Origin: Pseudomonas akapageensis
GTDB lineage: Bacteria > Pseudomonadota > Gammaproteobacteria > Pseudomonadales > Pseudomonadaceae
NCBI RefSeq assembly: GCF_011355085.1
Contig: NZ_VXCP01000016.1
Span: forward strand, 1 to 64,000
Reading direction: 5' to 3'
DNA: 64,000 nucleotides
A program made the translations under genes and the position numbers. Shown piece by piece: positions 7,917-17,190 of this stretch (positions are counted from its first letter, which is position 1; each line of letters begins with the position of its first letter). Under the pieces are notes generated by a model that made no database searches, was not told where the DNA came from, and saw only the letters and a program-made list of their open reading frames with translations.

Positions 7917-9214
7917 GTAAGTTCCTTGAGCCGATGCCAGAGCATGCCCAATGCCAGCAGCGGGGAACGCAGATATTTGCCGCCGGGAAAGGTGATATGC
8001 CCGACACTGGCAAACAGGTCGAAGCCGCTGCTGTGCTGGCCGCTGATGGCTTCGGCCAGCAACCGGCCGGCCAGGTGCGTGGCATTGAGCCCATGGCCGG
8101 AATAGGCCTGGGCGTAATAAACATTGGGTTGGTCCTTCAGTCGACCGATCTGCGGCAGGCGATTGGCACCGATGCCGATCATGCCTCCCCACTGGTAATC
8201 GATGCGCACGTCCGCCAGTTGCGGGAACACCTTGAGCATCTTGGGGCGCATGTAGGCGGCGATGTCCTGCGGGTCGCGCCCTGAATAGTGACAGGCGCCC
8301 CCGAACAGCAGGCGTCGATCGGCTGACAATCGATAGTAGTCCAGCGCTACGCGTTGATCGCAGACAGCCATGTTTTGTGGCAATAGCTGCCGCGCCCGGG
8401 CTTCGTCGAGCGGCTCGGTGGCGATGATATAGCTGCCGGCCGGCAAGACTTTTCCACTGAGTTCGGGATTGAGGTTGTTGATGTACGCATTGCATCCGAG
8501 TACCAGCGTCCCGGCCCTGACAGACCCCAGCGCAGTATGCACGCGCACCTGCGGGCCATAGTCGATGTGGGTCACGGCCGACTGCTCGAAAAGTTTCACC
8601 CCGAGCTGTGCGGCCAGTGCCGCTTCGCCAAGGGCAAGATTGAGCGGGTGCAGGTGCCCCGAGCCCATGTCGATCAAGCCGCCCACGTAGCAGTCCGAAC
8701 CGACCACGCTGTGCATATCCCCGGGCTGGACCAGGCGCAGCTCATGACGATAGCCCAGGCTGCGCAGCTCTTCGGCATCTTCGGCAAACCCTTGCAGATC
8801 GGCCGGTTTGTTCGCCAGATCGCAATAACCCCAGGTCAGGTCGCAGTCGATGGCATGCCGTTCGATGCGTTGGCGGACAATCTCCACCGCTTCGAGGCCC
8901 ATCAACTTGAGCGAACGTACGCCCTCTTCACCGATAACCGAGGCGAACTGCCCGACATCATGGCCCACCCCGCGGATCAACTGCCCGCCATTGCGTCCGC
9001 TGGCGCCCCAGCCGATCTTGCGCGCCTCCAGCAGGACCACGCTCAGGCCGCGTTCTGCCAGTTCGATGGCGGTGTTGAGCCCGGAAAAGCCGCCGCCAAC
9101 CACGCACACATCGGCATTCAGTTCACCTTGCAACATCGGGTAGTCAGGTTGCGGGGCACTGCTGGCGGCGTAATAAGATGCGGGGTGCGAAGACTTCTGA
9201 ACGCGAGCGTTCAT
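7913..9214 (-). CDS. FAD-dependent oxidoreductase, gamma-glutamyl-polyamine oxidase type (PauB/PuuB)
   Basis: This 433-residue DAO-family flavoprotein has a dinucleotide-binding motif ADVCVVGGGFSGLNTAIELA at about residues 34-53. The sequence GWGASGRNGGQLIRG and the C-terminal GMIGIGANRLPQIGR and YSGHGLNATHLAG are typical of PuuB/PauB enzymes, which oxidise gamma-glutamyl-putrescine or related polyamine conjugates to aldehydes that KauB-like dehydrogenases then use. In P. aeruginosa a PauB paralogue sits at this same place beside lrp. ATG 9214 is supported by AGGA 9 bases upstream; longer in-frame versions have low-quality leaders. It is probably regulated by PauR, encoded nearby. The exact polyamine specificity is not visible. 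Confidence 0.82.
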   Translation of the reverse strand: MNARVQKSSHPASYYAASSAPQPDYPMLQGELNADVCVVGGGFSGLNTAIELAERGLSVVLLEARKIGWGASGRNGGQLIRGVGHDVGQFASVIGEEGVRSLKLMGLEAVEIVRQRIERHAIDCDLTWGYCDLANKPADLQGFAEDAEELRSLGYRHELRLVQPGDMHSVVGSDCYVGGLIDMGSGHLHPLNLALGEAALAAQLGVKLFEQSAVTHIDYGPQVRVHTALGSVRAGTLVLGCNAYINNLNPELSGKVLPAGSYIIATEPLDEARARQLLPQNMAVCDQRVALDYYRLSADRRLLFGGACHYSGRDPQDIAAYMRPKMLKVFPQLADVRIDYQWGGMIGIGANRLPQIGRLKDQPNVYYAQAYSGHGLNATHLAGRLLAEAISGQHSSGFDLFASVGHITFPGGKYLRSPLLALGMLWHRLKELT

Positions 9215-9359
9215 GGGCAGAATCCTGATTGGGGCGTCTGAAAACCTACGCAGCATAGGCTGCGATTCCGCAGCCAGGCAACCGTTGGCCCGACGGTCCT
9301 GTCTGGGCGGGCACAATTGAGGCAAAATCGATACCCAGATCACTTCGATACAGGCCGAC

Positions 9360-9713
9360 ATGAGCTGCAATAGCCACAAGATCCGCTTCCTGCGCGAGCA
9401 GATCCCGTCCTTCGAATGTGTACCCGGCTGCCACGATTGCTGCGGCCCCGTCACCACCTCGTCGCAAGAGATGGCCCGCCTGCCACGCAAGACCGCCGCC
9501 GAGCAGGAGGCTGCGTTGGCTGAACTCAATTGCGTGCACCTGGGGCCCAACGGTTGCACGGTGTATGAAGAGCGCCCGCTGATCTGCCGGTTGTTCGGCA
9601 CCACCCCGAGCCTGCCATGCCCGAACGGGCGAGGACCGGCTGAAATGATCGATCCGTTGGCCGAAAAGCAGATCCATCATTACATCGCTACCACTCGCCA
9701 GGTGCTGGTCTGA
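9360..9713 (+). CDS. YkgJ-family cysteine-cluster protein
   Basis: This 117-residue protein has the cysteine pattern of the YkgJ/UPF0153 metal-binding family: FECVPGCHDCCGPV near residues 19-31, CVHLGPNGCTVYEERPLICR near residues 60-80, and a later CPNGRG. The set of cysteines probably binds zinc or an iron-sulphur centre; the biochemical role is not established. The start ATG 9360 is the first in frame. The gene sits between the PauB-type oxidase (divergent) and lrp (convergent), with only three bases to the lrp stop. Confidence 0.75.
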   Translation: MSCNSHKIRFLREQIPSFECVPGCHDCCGPVTTSSQEMARLPRKTAAEQEAALAELNCVHLGPNGCTVYEERPLICRLFGTTPSLPCPNGRGPAEMIDPLAEKQIHHYIATTRQVLV

Positions 9714-9716
9714 ATC

Positions 9717-10205
9717 TCAGTCCGGAATCGGCAGGCTCAGGCTTTCCTTCACTTCTTCCATCACGATGTAGCTCTTCGATTCGCGAACATGGGGCAGCTT
9801 GAGCAGGATGTCGCCAAGCAGTTTGCGATAAGACGCCATCTCCGAGATCCGCGCCTTCACCAGGTAGTCGAAGTCACCTGAAACCAGGTGGCACTCCAGC
9901 ACATGGGGCAGTTTCAGCACGGCACGGCGGAATTCTTCGAAGGTGTCGCCGGATTTGTAGTCGAGGCTGATCTCGACGAACACCAGCAGGCTGCCCTTGA
10001 GGTGCTGCGGGTTGAGCCGGGCGTTGTAGCCCATGATGATCCCTTCGCGTTCCAGCCGGCGAACCCGCTCGGTGCAGGGCGTGGTCGAAAGGCCGACCTT
10101 TTCTCCCAGTTCCGTGAACGAAATGCGCCCATCCGCCTGGAGGATCCTGAGGATGTTGCGATCGATCTTGTCCAGTTCGCGCTTGCTCTGATGTTGGGTG
10201 CGCAT
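9717..10205 (-). CDS. lrp: Lrp/AsnC-family regulator of dadAX
   Basis: This 162-residue protein has an N-terminal helix-turn-helix (residues about 15-60, with LDKIDRNILRILQADGRISF and TELGEKVGLSTTPCTERVRR) and a C-terminal RAM ligand domain (LVKARISEMASYRKLLGDIL). It is the neighbour of dadA; in P. aeruginosa the Lrp at this locus activates dadAX in response to alanine. ATG 10205 is chosen because GGAGG lies upstream and the extension to 10253 has no such support. It is divergent from dadA across about 155 bases that include an A/T-rich stretch suitable for Lrp binding. The specificity for L-alanine is from family and context. Confidence 0.85.
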   Translation of the reverse strand: MRTQHQSKRELDKIDRNILRILQADGRISFTELGEKVGLSTTPCTERVRRLEREGIIMGYNARLNPQHLKGSLLVFVEISLDYKSGDTFEEFRRAVLKLPHVLECHLVSGDFDYLVKARISEMASYRKLLGDILLKLPHVRESKSYIVMEEVKESLSLPIPD

Positions 10206-10360
10206 AGGGGATGCCCCTCCGTGAAAGGCGTTTTTGCCGAGAATTGTCGCCAATAATAGCTCTTTATATAGTGAAAAGCTCTGGAGAAAATTTTTTACAC
10301 TGCGCGCATCTTTGCAATAAACAACAAATTTCAGCGGTTAACCGCGTTGAGGGATTGAAC

Positions 10361-11659
10361 ATGCGAGTTCTGGTGCTTGGTAGCGGTGTGATTGGTACCA
10401 CCAGTGCCTATTATCTGGCGCGCGAAGGGTACGAAGTGGTCGTGGTCGACCGTCAGCCAGCTGTTGCCATGGAAACCAGTTTTGCCAACGCAGGCCAGGT
10501 CTCGCCAGGCTACGCGTCGCCGTGGGCCGCGCCGGGTGTACCGCTCAAGGCCATCAAGTGGCTGCTGCAGCGTCACGCGCCGCTGGCAATCAAGGCGACC
10601 GCCGACATCGATCAATACCTGTGGATGGCGCAGATGCTGCGTAACTGCACCGCCAGCCGCTATGCCGTGAACAAGGAGCGCATGGTCCGCCTGTCCGAGT
10701 ACAGCCGTGACTGCCTCGACGAGCTGCGTGCCGAAACCGGTATCGCCTACGAAGGCCGTACCCTGGGTACTACGCAGCTGTTCCGTACCCAGGCGCAACT
10801 GGACAACGCAGCCAAGGACATCGCGGTCCTGGAGCAATCCGGCGTGCCGTACGAAGTGCTCGACCGCGCCGGTATCGCCCGGGTCGAACCGGCCCTGGGC
10901 CGCGTCACCGATATCCTCGCCGGTGCCCTGCGCCTGCCGAACGACCAGACTGGCGACTGCCAGATGTTCACCACTCGCCTGGCGGAAATGGCCACCAAGC
11001 TGGGTGTCGAGTTCCGTTTCGGTCAATCCATCGACAGCATCGATTTCGCTGGCGACCGCATCAATGGCGTGTGGATCAACGGCAAGCTGGAAACCGCGGA
11101 CCGCTACGTGCTGGCGCTCGGCAGCTACTCGCCGCAACTGCTCAAGCCGCTGGGCATCAAGGCCCCGGTGTACCCGCTCAAGGGTTATTCCTTGACCGTG
11201 CCGATCACCAACCCGGCCATGGCCCCGACTTCGACCATTCTCGACGAAACCTACAAGGTTGCGATCACCCGTTTCGACAACCGCATCCGCGTCGGCGGCA
11301 TGGCGGAAATCGCCGGTTTCGACCTGTCGCTCAATCCGCGTCGGCGCGAAACACTGGAGATGATCGTTGGCGATCTTTATCCTCAGGGCGGTGACCTGAG
11401 CCAGGCCAGCTTCTGGACGGGCTTGCGTCCGACCACCCCGGATGGCACGCCAATCGTGGGGGCCACGCCGTTCCGCAACCTGTTCCTCAATACGGGTCAC
11501 GGCACGCTCGGCTGGACCATGGCCTGTGGCTCCGGTCGCTTGCTGGCCGACCTGATCGCGCGCAAAAAGCCGCAGATCAGCGCCGAAGGTCTCGATATCT
11601 ATCGCTACGGTAAACACCAGGAGACTGCAACTAATGTCAATCCAGCGCCAGCTCACTAA
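10361..11659 (+). CDS. dadA: D-amino acid dehydrogenase small subunit
   Basis: This 432-residue flavoprotein begins [20 protein letters not shown], a dinucleotide-binding fold, and continues with [20 protein letters not shown], which is characteristic of DadA. Near the C-terminus [14 protein letters not shown] and [16 protein letters not shown] complete the FAD site. It deaminates D-alanine and other D-amino acids to keto acids, passing electrons to the respiratory chain at the inner membrane. GAGGGATT precedes ATG 10361. It overlaps ridA by 26 bases and stands before dadX, so racemase, dehydrogenase and imine deaminase form one unit. Lrp, encoded divergently, is the likely activator. Confidence 0.93.
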   Translation: MRVLVLGSGVIGTTSAYYLAREGYEVVVVDRQPAVAMETSFANAGQVSPGYASPWAAPGVPLKAIKWLLQRHAPLAIKATADIDQYLWMAQMLRNCTASRYAVNKERMVRLSEYSRDCLDELRAETGIAYEGRTLGTTQLFRTQAQLDNAAKDIAVLEQSGVPYEVLDRAGIARVEPALGRVTDILAGALRLPNDQTGDCQMFTTRLAEMATKLGVEFRFGQSIDSIDFAGDRINGVWINGKLETADRYVLALGSYSPQLLKPLGIKAPVYPLKGYSLTVPITNPAMAPTSTILDETYKVAITRFDNRIRVGGMAEIAGFDLSLNPRRRETLEMIVGDLYPQGGDLSQASFWTGLRPTTPDGTPIVGATPFRNLFLNTGHGTLGWTMACGSGRLLADLIARKKPQISAEGLDIYRYGKHQETATNVNPAPAH

Positions 11660-11987
11660 CGAGCGGATGAGTCAGATCGTTGTCCACAACGGCACTGTGT
11701 ACCTTGCAGGCCAGGTGGGCGACGACATGAGCGCCGGGATTGAACAGCAGACCCGCGAGACGCTTGCCAATATCGAGCGTCTGCTGGACAAGGCCGGTAC
11801 CGACAAGACGCGTTTGCTATCTGTGACCATTTACCTCAAGGACATCGATGCCGATTTCCAGGGCATGAACAGCGTCTGGGACACCTGGCTGCCGCAGGGT
11901 ACTGCCTGCGCCCGCGCCACGGTAGAAGCCAAGCTGTGCGAGCCGGAAATTCTCGTCGAGCTGTCGGTTGTCGCCGCGCTGCCTTAA
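11634..11987 (+). CDS. RidA-family enamine/imine deaminase
   Basis: This is a 117-residue RidA/YjgF-type protein. The C-terminal [21 protein letters not shown] holds the conserved arginine and glutamate of the family, and [21 protein letters not shown] matches the N-terminal half. RidA enzymes hydrolyse reactive enamines/imines made by PLP and flavin enzymes, which fits its position between dadA and dadX. The ATG at 11634 lies inside the end of dadA with GGAG about 10 bases upstream, so translation is probably coupled. Confidence 0.88.
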   Translation: MSIQRQLTNERMSQIVVHNGTVYLAGQVGDDMSAGIEQQTRETLANIERLLDKAGTDKTRLLSVTIYLKDIDADFQGMNSVWDTWLPQGTACARATVEAKLCEPEILVELSVVAALP

Positions 11988-12000
11988 GTAATCTCCCTCA

Positions 12001-12049
12001 CCCGGCGCGGTTCACGGCCGAACAGCTGTCTATCAGCGCCGGGTTTTTT
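12001..12049 (+). terminator. terminator-like hairpin between ridA and dadX
   Basis: CCCGGCGC at 12001-12008 pairs with GCGCCGGG at 12036-12043 across a 27-base loop and is followed by TTTTTT. It could attenuate readthrough from dadA-ridA into dadX. Confidence 0.6.
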
Positions 12050-12082
12050 ATTCCTCACAAGACTGCCCAGAAGGCTGCCGTC

Positions 12083-13156
12083 ATGCGTCCTGCCCGTGCC
12101 CTGATCGACCTCCAAGCGTTGCGCCACAACTATCAACTCGCCCGTGAACTCTCGGGGGCCAAGGCCCTTGCCGTGATCAAGGCCGATGCCTATGGCCATG
12201 GCGCGGTTCGCTGTGCCCAGGCGCTGGAAGCCGAGGCCGATGGTTTTGCCGTGGCCTGTATCGAGGAAGCGCTGGAATTGCGGGCAGCCGGCATTACGGC
12301 GCCAGTGTTGCTGCTCGAAGGTTTCTTCGAGGCGGATGAGTTGCCGCTGATCATCCAGCATGATTTCTGGTGCGTGGTGCATTCGCTGTGGCAACTGGAG
12401 GCCATCGAGCAGGCCAGCTTGAGCAAACCGCTTACAGTCTGGCTCAAGCTGGACTCGGGCATGCACCGGGTCGGCCTGCACCCCAAGGATTACCAGGGCG
12501 CTTATCAGCGTCTGCTGGCCAGCGGCAAGGTCGCCAAGATCGTACTCATGAGCCACTTCGCTCGCGCCGACGAGCTGGGTTGCTCGACCAGCGTCGATCA
12601 GGTCGCGGTATTCGAAGCTGCCCGCAAAGGCCTGTCGGCACAGGTGAGCCTGCGCAACTCGCCGGCTGTACTGGGTTGGCCGGACATTCCCAGTGACTGG
12701 GTTCGCCCGGGCATCATGCTGTATGGCGCGACGCCATTCGAAGAGGCGCAAAGCCAGGCGGCTCGCCTGCAACCTGTGATGACCCTTGAATCGAAAGTCA
12801 TCAGCGTGCGCGAACTGCCGGCCGGCGAAGCCGTGGGTTATGGCGCCAAGTTCGTTACCCAGCGGCCGAGCCGGATCGGCGTGGTTGCCATGGGGTATGC
12901 CGACGGTTACCCGCGTCTGGCACCGACCGGCACGCCGGTATTGGTGGCGGGCCAGCGCAGCCAGTTGTTGGGGCGGGTTTCGATGGACATGTTGTGCATC
13001 GACTTGACCGATGTGCCGCAGGCAGGCCTGGGTAGCCCGGTCGAGCTCTGGGGCAAAAACATCCTGGCCAGCGACGTCGCGATTCAGGCCGGAACCATTC
13101 CCTATCAGATCTTTTGCAACCTGCGTCGCGTTCCAATGCTCTACACCGGGGCCTGA
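12083..13156 (+). CDS. dadX: catabolic alanine racemase
   Basis: This 357-residue fold-type III PLP enzyme has the PLP lysine in [12 protein letters not shown] (Lys33) and the second catalytic residue in [10 protein letters not shown] (Tyr about 253), both typical of alanine racemases. DadX converts L- to D-alanine so that DadA can oxidise it, and also supplies D-alanine for cell wall. The ATG at 12083 ([17 protein letters not shown]) matches the family start; the in-frame extension crosses the preceding hairpin. It follows ridA by 95 bases. Confidence 0.92.
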   Translation: MRPARALIDLQALRHNYQLARELSGAKALAVIKADAYGHGAVRCAQALEAEADGFAVACIEEALELRAAGITAPVLLLEGFFEADELPLIIQHDFWCVVHSLWQLEAIEQASLSKPLTVWLKLDSGMHRVGLHPKDYQGAYQRLLASGKVAKIVLMSHFARADELGCSTSVDQVAVFEAARKGLSAQVSLRNSPAVLGWPDIPSDWVRPGIMLYGATPFEEAQSQAARLQPVMTLESKVISVRELPAGEAVGYGAKFVTQRPSRIGVVAMGYADGYPRLAPTGTPVLVAGQRSQLLGRVSMDMLCIDLTDVPQAGLGSPVELWGKNILASDVAIQAGTIPYQIFCNLRRVPMLYTGA

Positions 13157-13188
13157 CGCCGGCCTGGGGTTGCCATAAGTCGCCTGAT

Positions 13189-13267
13189 TGTTCAGGTTGC
13201 GGTCGAAGTGTTGTAAATACTGAACGCTGTTGCGATGATAACGTTCAATTTCGACTTCACCTGAACA
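13189..13267. promoter_or_regulatory. nested inverted repeats upstream of pauR
   Basis: Three nested pairs are visible: TGTTCAGGT (13189-13197) with ACCTGAACA (13259-13267), GTCGAA (13202-13207) with TTCGAC (13250-13255), and TGAACG (13221-13226) with CGTTCA (13242-13247). They end just before the pauR ribosome-binding site. They may be operators for PauR itself or a leader structure. Confidence 0.5.
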
Positions 13268-13284
13268 TTCGGAGGACTGCCGCA

Positions 13285-13833
13285 TTGGACGTCGGTGAAC
13301 GACTGCAAGCCATTCGCAAACTCAAAGGTCTTTCCCAGCGTGAGCTCGCAAAACGTGCGGGCGTCACCAATAGCACCATTTCGATGATCGAGAAGAACAG
13401 CGTCAGCCCCTCGATCAGTTCGTTGCGCAAGGTGCTGGGTGGTATTCCGATGTCCATGGTCGAGTTCTTTTCCGAAGAGCTGCAACCCGAAAACACCACT
13501 CAAATTGTTTACAAGGCCAATGAGCTGATCGACATTTCGGACGGCGCCGTGACCATGAAACTGGTGGGCAAGGCACATCCGAGTCGGGCGATTGCCTTTC
13601 TCAACGAGATTTACCCACCGGGTGCCGATACCGGTGAAGAAATGCTCACCCATGAAGGCGAGGAGACCGGCATTCTGGTCGAAGGTCGTCTTGAACTGGT
13701 GGTTGGCCTGGAAACGTTCGTGCTCGAGGTTGGCGACAGCTACTATTTCGAAAGCACCAAGCCGCACCGGTTTCGCAATCCCTATGATGTACCGGCGCGC
13801 CTGATCAGCGCGGCGACGCCAGCGAACTTCTAA
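13285..13833 (+). CDS. pauR: polyamine-responsive regulator, XRE-HTH plus cupin
   Basis: This 182-residue protein starts with an XRE helix-turn-helix (residues about 5-60: GERLQAIRKLKGLSQRELAK, then TNSTISMIEKNSVSPSISSL) and ends in a cupin sensor domain (residues about 105-180, with GILVEGRLELVVGLETFVLE and DSYYFESTKPHRF). That layout and its place after dadX match PauR of P. aeruginosa, repressor of polyamine catabolic genes. The start is a TTG at 13285, preceded by GGAGG nine bases upstream; no suitable ATG exists. Nested inverted repeats upstream suggest autoregulation. Putrescine or cadaverine as effector is known for the family, not seen here. Confidence 0.85.
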   Translation: MDVGERLQAIRKLKGLSQRELAKRAGVTNSTISMIEKNSVSPSISSLRKVLGGIPMSMVEFFSEELQPENTTQIVYKANELIDISDGAVTMKLVGKAHPSRAIAFLNEIYPPGADTGEEMLTHEGEETGILVEGRLELVVGLETFVLEVGDSYYFESTKPHRFRNPYDVPARLISAATPANF

Positions 13834-14004
13834 AACGGAACTGCCCAGCTACGCTGTGTTTGCAGGTACCCATGGAGCCACTCTGCCACTGCTAATACCC
13901 CTGCGACTTTAGGGTTGTTTCAGAGTGGCAGGGTTCTCGTTATACTTGCGCCCGCCCGCGAAACCGTGGCCGCGGGCGTGACTAGCCACGATGAGGGTGT
14001 ACGC

Positions 14005-14433
14005 GTGAATCTAATTAAGAAAATGCTGGCCGCACCAGCTGTCGTATTGGCCCTTTGGGCAGTCAGCGCTCAGGCTGCGACCAACGATGACATTGCCAAG
14101 CGCCTGGAGCCGGTAGGCCAGGTGTGCGTGCAGGGTCAGGAGTGCAAGGGAATGGAAGTCGCTGCCTCGGCTGGCGGCGGTGGTGGCGCCAAGACCCCGG
14201 ACGAAGTTATTGCAAAACATTGCAATGCTTGCCACGGCACAGGCCTGCTCGGCTCGCCGAAAATCGGTGACACGGCTGCATGGAAAGAACGTGCCGATCA
14301 CCAGGGTGGTCTCGACGGCATTCTGGCCAAGGCCATCACCGGCATCAACTCCATGCCACCAAAAGGCACCTGCGCCGATTGCTCGGACGCCGAGCTCAAA
14401 GGTGCAATCCAGAAGATGTCCGGTCTGAAGTAA
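14005..14433 (+). CDS. cytochrome c5-family protein
   Basis: This 142-residue protein has an N-terminal Sec signal (MNLIKKMLAAPAVVLALWAVSAQA from a GTG start) and one c-type haem site CNACH at about residue 71-75. The later INSMPPKG holds the likely axial methionine, and CADCSD is the extra cysteine pair seen in cytochrome c5. A glycine-rich linker separates signal and haem domain. It is a periplasmic electron carrier; partners are not encoded here. GTG 14005 follows GAGGG. A strong terminator follows at 14451-14480. Confidence 0.85.
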   Translation: MNLIKKMLAAPAVVLALWAVSAQAATNDDIAKRLEPVGQVCVQGQECKGMEVAASAGGGGGAKTPDEVIAKHCNACHGTGLLGSPKIGDTAAWKERADHQGGLDGILAKAITGINSMPPKGTCADCSDAELKGAIQKMSGLK

Positions 14434-14450
14434 CTGACACTTCCCGCAAA

Positions 14451-14480
14451 AAGCCGCCCACGGGCGGCTTTTTTGTTTTT
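14451..14480 (+). terminator. rho-independent terminator after cytochrome c5
   Basis: AAGCCGCCC pairs with GGGCGGCTT around a 2-base turn and runs into TTTTGTTTTT. Confidence 0.9.
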
Positions 14481-14557
14481 GTTCGAGACTGGTCAATACA
14501 GCGAAGACGCGGCAAGCTCAAACCAACTGGAATTCATGGATGTTCCTGGAGGGGCTG

Positions 14558-16477
14558 ATGCCGCAATATTGTTCGATCGAACATGCCGTGGACCAGGTGC
14601 TGGCGCGCTTGCCCGCACACATCCACATGGGTTTGCCGCTGGGCCTGGGCAAGCCGAATCGCTTCGTCAATGCGCTTTACACGCGAATAAAACAGCTGCC
14701 CGAGCGCCGCCTGACCATCTACACAGCGTTGAGCCTGGGGCGCCCGCCGCTGGGCGACGGCTTGCAACGGCGTTTTCTCGAACCTTTCATCGAGCGGGTC
14801 TTCGCTGACTATGAAGAGCTCGACTATCTGGCGGACCTGCATCGCGACAGCCTGCCGGAGAATATCCATGTCGAGCAGTTTTTCCTGCAACCGGGCAGTC
14901 TGCTCAACAGCCAGTGCACTCAGCAGGATTATGTCAGCAGCAATTACAGTCACGCTGCCCGCGATATCAATGCCAATGGCCTGAATCTGGTGGCGCAACT
15001 GGTCGCGAAGGCACCGGGGCAGGCCGACCGCCTCAGTTTGAGTTGCAATCCCGACATTACCCTTGACCTGCTGCCCATGATTGCCAAGCGGCGCGCCGCC
15101 GGCGAAACCATCCTGATGCTGGGTCAGGTGCATGCCGAACTGCCGGTGATGCCTGGCGATGCCGAGGTCGACAGCGGCCTGTTCGACCTGCTCATCGACG
15201 AGGTGGAGCACCGGCGTCTGTTTTCCACACCGAACATGCCGGTGAGTTTCCAGGATCACTTCATTGGCTTGCATGCCAGCACCCTGGTGCGCGATGGCGG
15301 TACTTTGCAGATCGGTATTGGTGCGATGGGTGATGCCCTGACTGCGGCGTTGCTTGCCCGGGAAAGCGAAAACCCTGCTTATCGCGCGCTTTTGGCCGAT
15401 CTCGACCTGACACCCTGGCAGCAACTCATCGAACGGGAAGGCGGGCAATTGCCTTTTGCCCAAGGTCTTTACGGCTGCAGCGAGATGTTCGTCAACGGCT
15501 TGTTGGCTTTGGTCGACGCAGGAGTAGTGCGGCGCAAGGTTTATCCCGATGAGGCCCGTCAAAGGCTTGCCAATTCCGGTTTACTCGACGAAGCGGCACA
15601 AACGGATGGGGTGTTGGTTCACGGTGGTTTCTTCCTCGGTCCACAAAGCTTCTACCAGCGCTTGCGCGAACTGCCGAGCAGCACGCTCGACACCTTCAAC
15701 ATGACCGCCATCAGCTACATCAACGAGTTGTACGGGCAGGAAGCCCTCAAACGCCTGCAACGGCGCGATGCACGCTTTATCAACAGCGCATTCACCGTGA
15801 CGTTGCTCGGTGCCGGGGTGGCGGACCAGCTGGAAGATGGCAGGGTGCTCAGCGGTGTTGGCGGGCAGTACAACTTTGTCGCACAGGGACATGCACTGGA
15901 GGGCGCGCGGTCGATCCTGATCCTGCGTAGCTGGCGCGAGTCTGCTGGCGTAGTCAGTTCCAATGTGGTGTGGGAATACGGCCATTGCACCATCCCACGG
16001 CACCTGCGCGACATAGTAGTCACCGAATACGGCATCGCTGATCTGCGCGGCAAGACCGACGCGAAAGTGATCGAGGCGTTGCTCAATATCAGTGACTCGC
16101 GCTTCCAGCAGGGCCTGATCGAGCAGGCGCAAAAAGTCGGCAAGTTACCCCAGGACTTCATCCTCGATCCGCGTTTTACCGAGAATACGCCGCAGCGCTT
16201 GCAAGCGATTCAGGCGCGGCATTCGCGATTGTTCTCGGAATACCCGCTGGGGTGTGATTTCAGTAGCGAGGAGCAGGACTTGTTGCGTGCGCTGAACTGG
16301 ATCAAGAGCAAGTTCAAGCTCAGCGAGATTTTCGAGCTGGGCAAGGCGGCGCTCGATGCGCCGGAGCCTTCGGCGTTCCCGGCGCAGCTGGCGCGCATGC
16401 GGCTGGAGCAGCCGCAGGGGGTGAAGGAGGAGCTGTATCAGCGGTTGTTGCTGGCAGGTCTGCAAGCAACCGCGTGA
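14558..16477 (+). CDS. acetyl-CoA hydrolase/transferase family protein
   Basis: This is a 639-residue protein of the acetyl-CoA hydrolase / CoA-transferase superfamily. The C-terminal part holds family hallmarks: TLQIGIGAMGDALTAAL, LSGVGGQYNFVAQGHAL and the segment IPRHLRDIVVTEYGIADLRG, which in 4-hydroxybutyrate and acetate CoA-transferases line the CoA/active site. It is longer than the usual 500-550 residues because of extra N-terminal and C-terminal helices. ATG 14558 is preferred over 14540 because GGAGGGG lies 4 bases upstream of it. It stands alone between two terminator/REP regions; its acyl-CoA substrate is unknown. Confidence 0.75.
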   Translation: MPQYCSIEHAVDQVLARLPAHIHMGLPLGLGKPNRFVNALYTRIKQLPERRLTIYTALSLGRPPLGDGLQRRFLEPFIERVFADYEELDYLADLHRDSLPENIHVEQFFLQPGSLLNSQCTQQDYVSSNYSHAARDINANGLNLVAQLVAKAPGQADRLSLSCNPDITLDLLPMIAKRRAAGETILMLGQVHAELPVMPGDAEVDSGLFDLLIDEVEHRRLFSTPNMPVSFQDHFIGLHASTLVRDGGTLQIGIGAMGDALTAALLARESENPAYRALLADLDLTPWQQLIEREGGQLPFAQGLYGCSEMFVNGLLALVDAGVVRRKVYPDEARQRLANSGLLDEAAQTDGVLVHGGFFLGPQSFYQRLRELPSSTLDTFNMTAISYINELYGQEALKRLQRRDARFINSAFTVTLLGAGVADQLEDGRVLSGVGGQYNFVAQGHALEGARSILILRSWRESAGVVSSNVVWEYGHCTIPRHLRDIVVTEYGIADLRGKTDAKVIEALLNISDSRFQQGLIEQAQKVGKLPQDFILDPRFTENTPQRLQAIQARHSRLFSEYPLGCDFSSEEQDLLRALNWIKSKFKLSEIFELGKAALDAPEPSAFPAQLARMRLEQPQGVKEELYQRLLLAGLQATA

Positions 16478-16481
16478 TGGC

Positions 16482-16544
16482 TATCGCTGGCAAGCCCACA
16501 GGGGGCACTGCGAACCTCTGTGGGAGCTGGCTTGCCAGCGATGA
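16482..16544. repeat. REP pair (REPIN-like)
   Basis: TATCGCTGGCAAGCC and its inverse GGCTTGCCAGCGATGA flank a short spacer containing CTGTGGGAGC. This is the common Pseudomonas REP sequence in head-to-head pair. The left half lacks the AGCTCC segment found in full copies. Confidence 0.8.
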
Positions 16545-16558
16545 GGTCCTGAGGCCGA

Positions 16559-17140
<582 letters not shown>

Positions 17141-17190
17141 TCAATGTAGCCAAAGGGCCCCGACACAGGGGTCGAGGCCGGGTTGAATTA

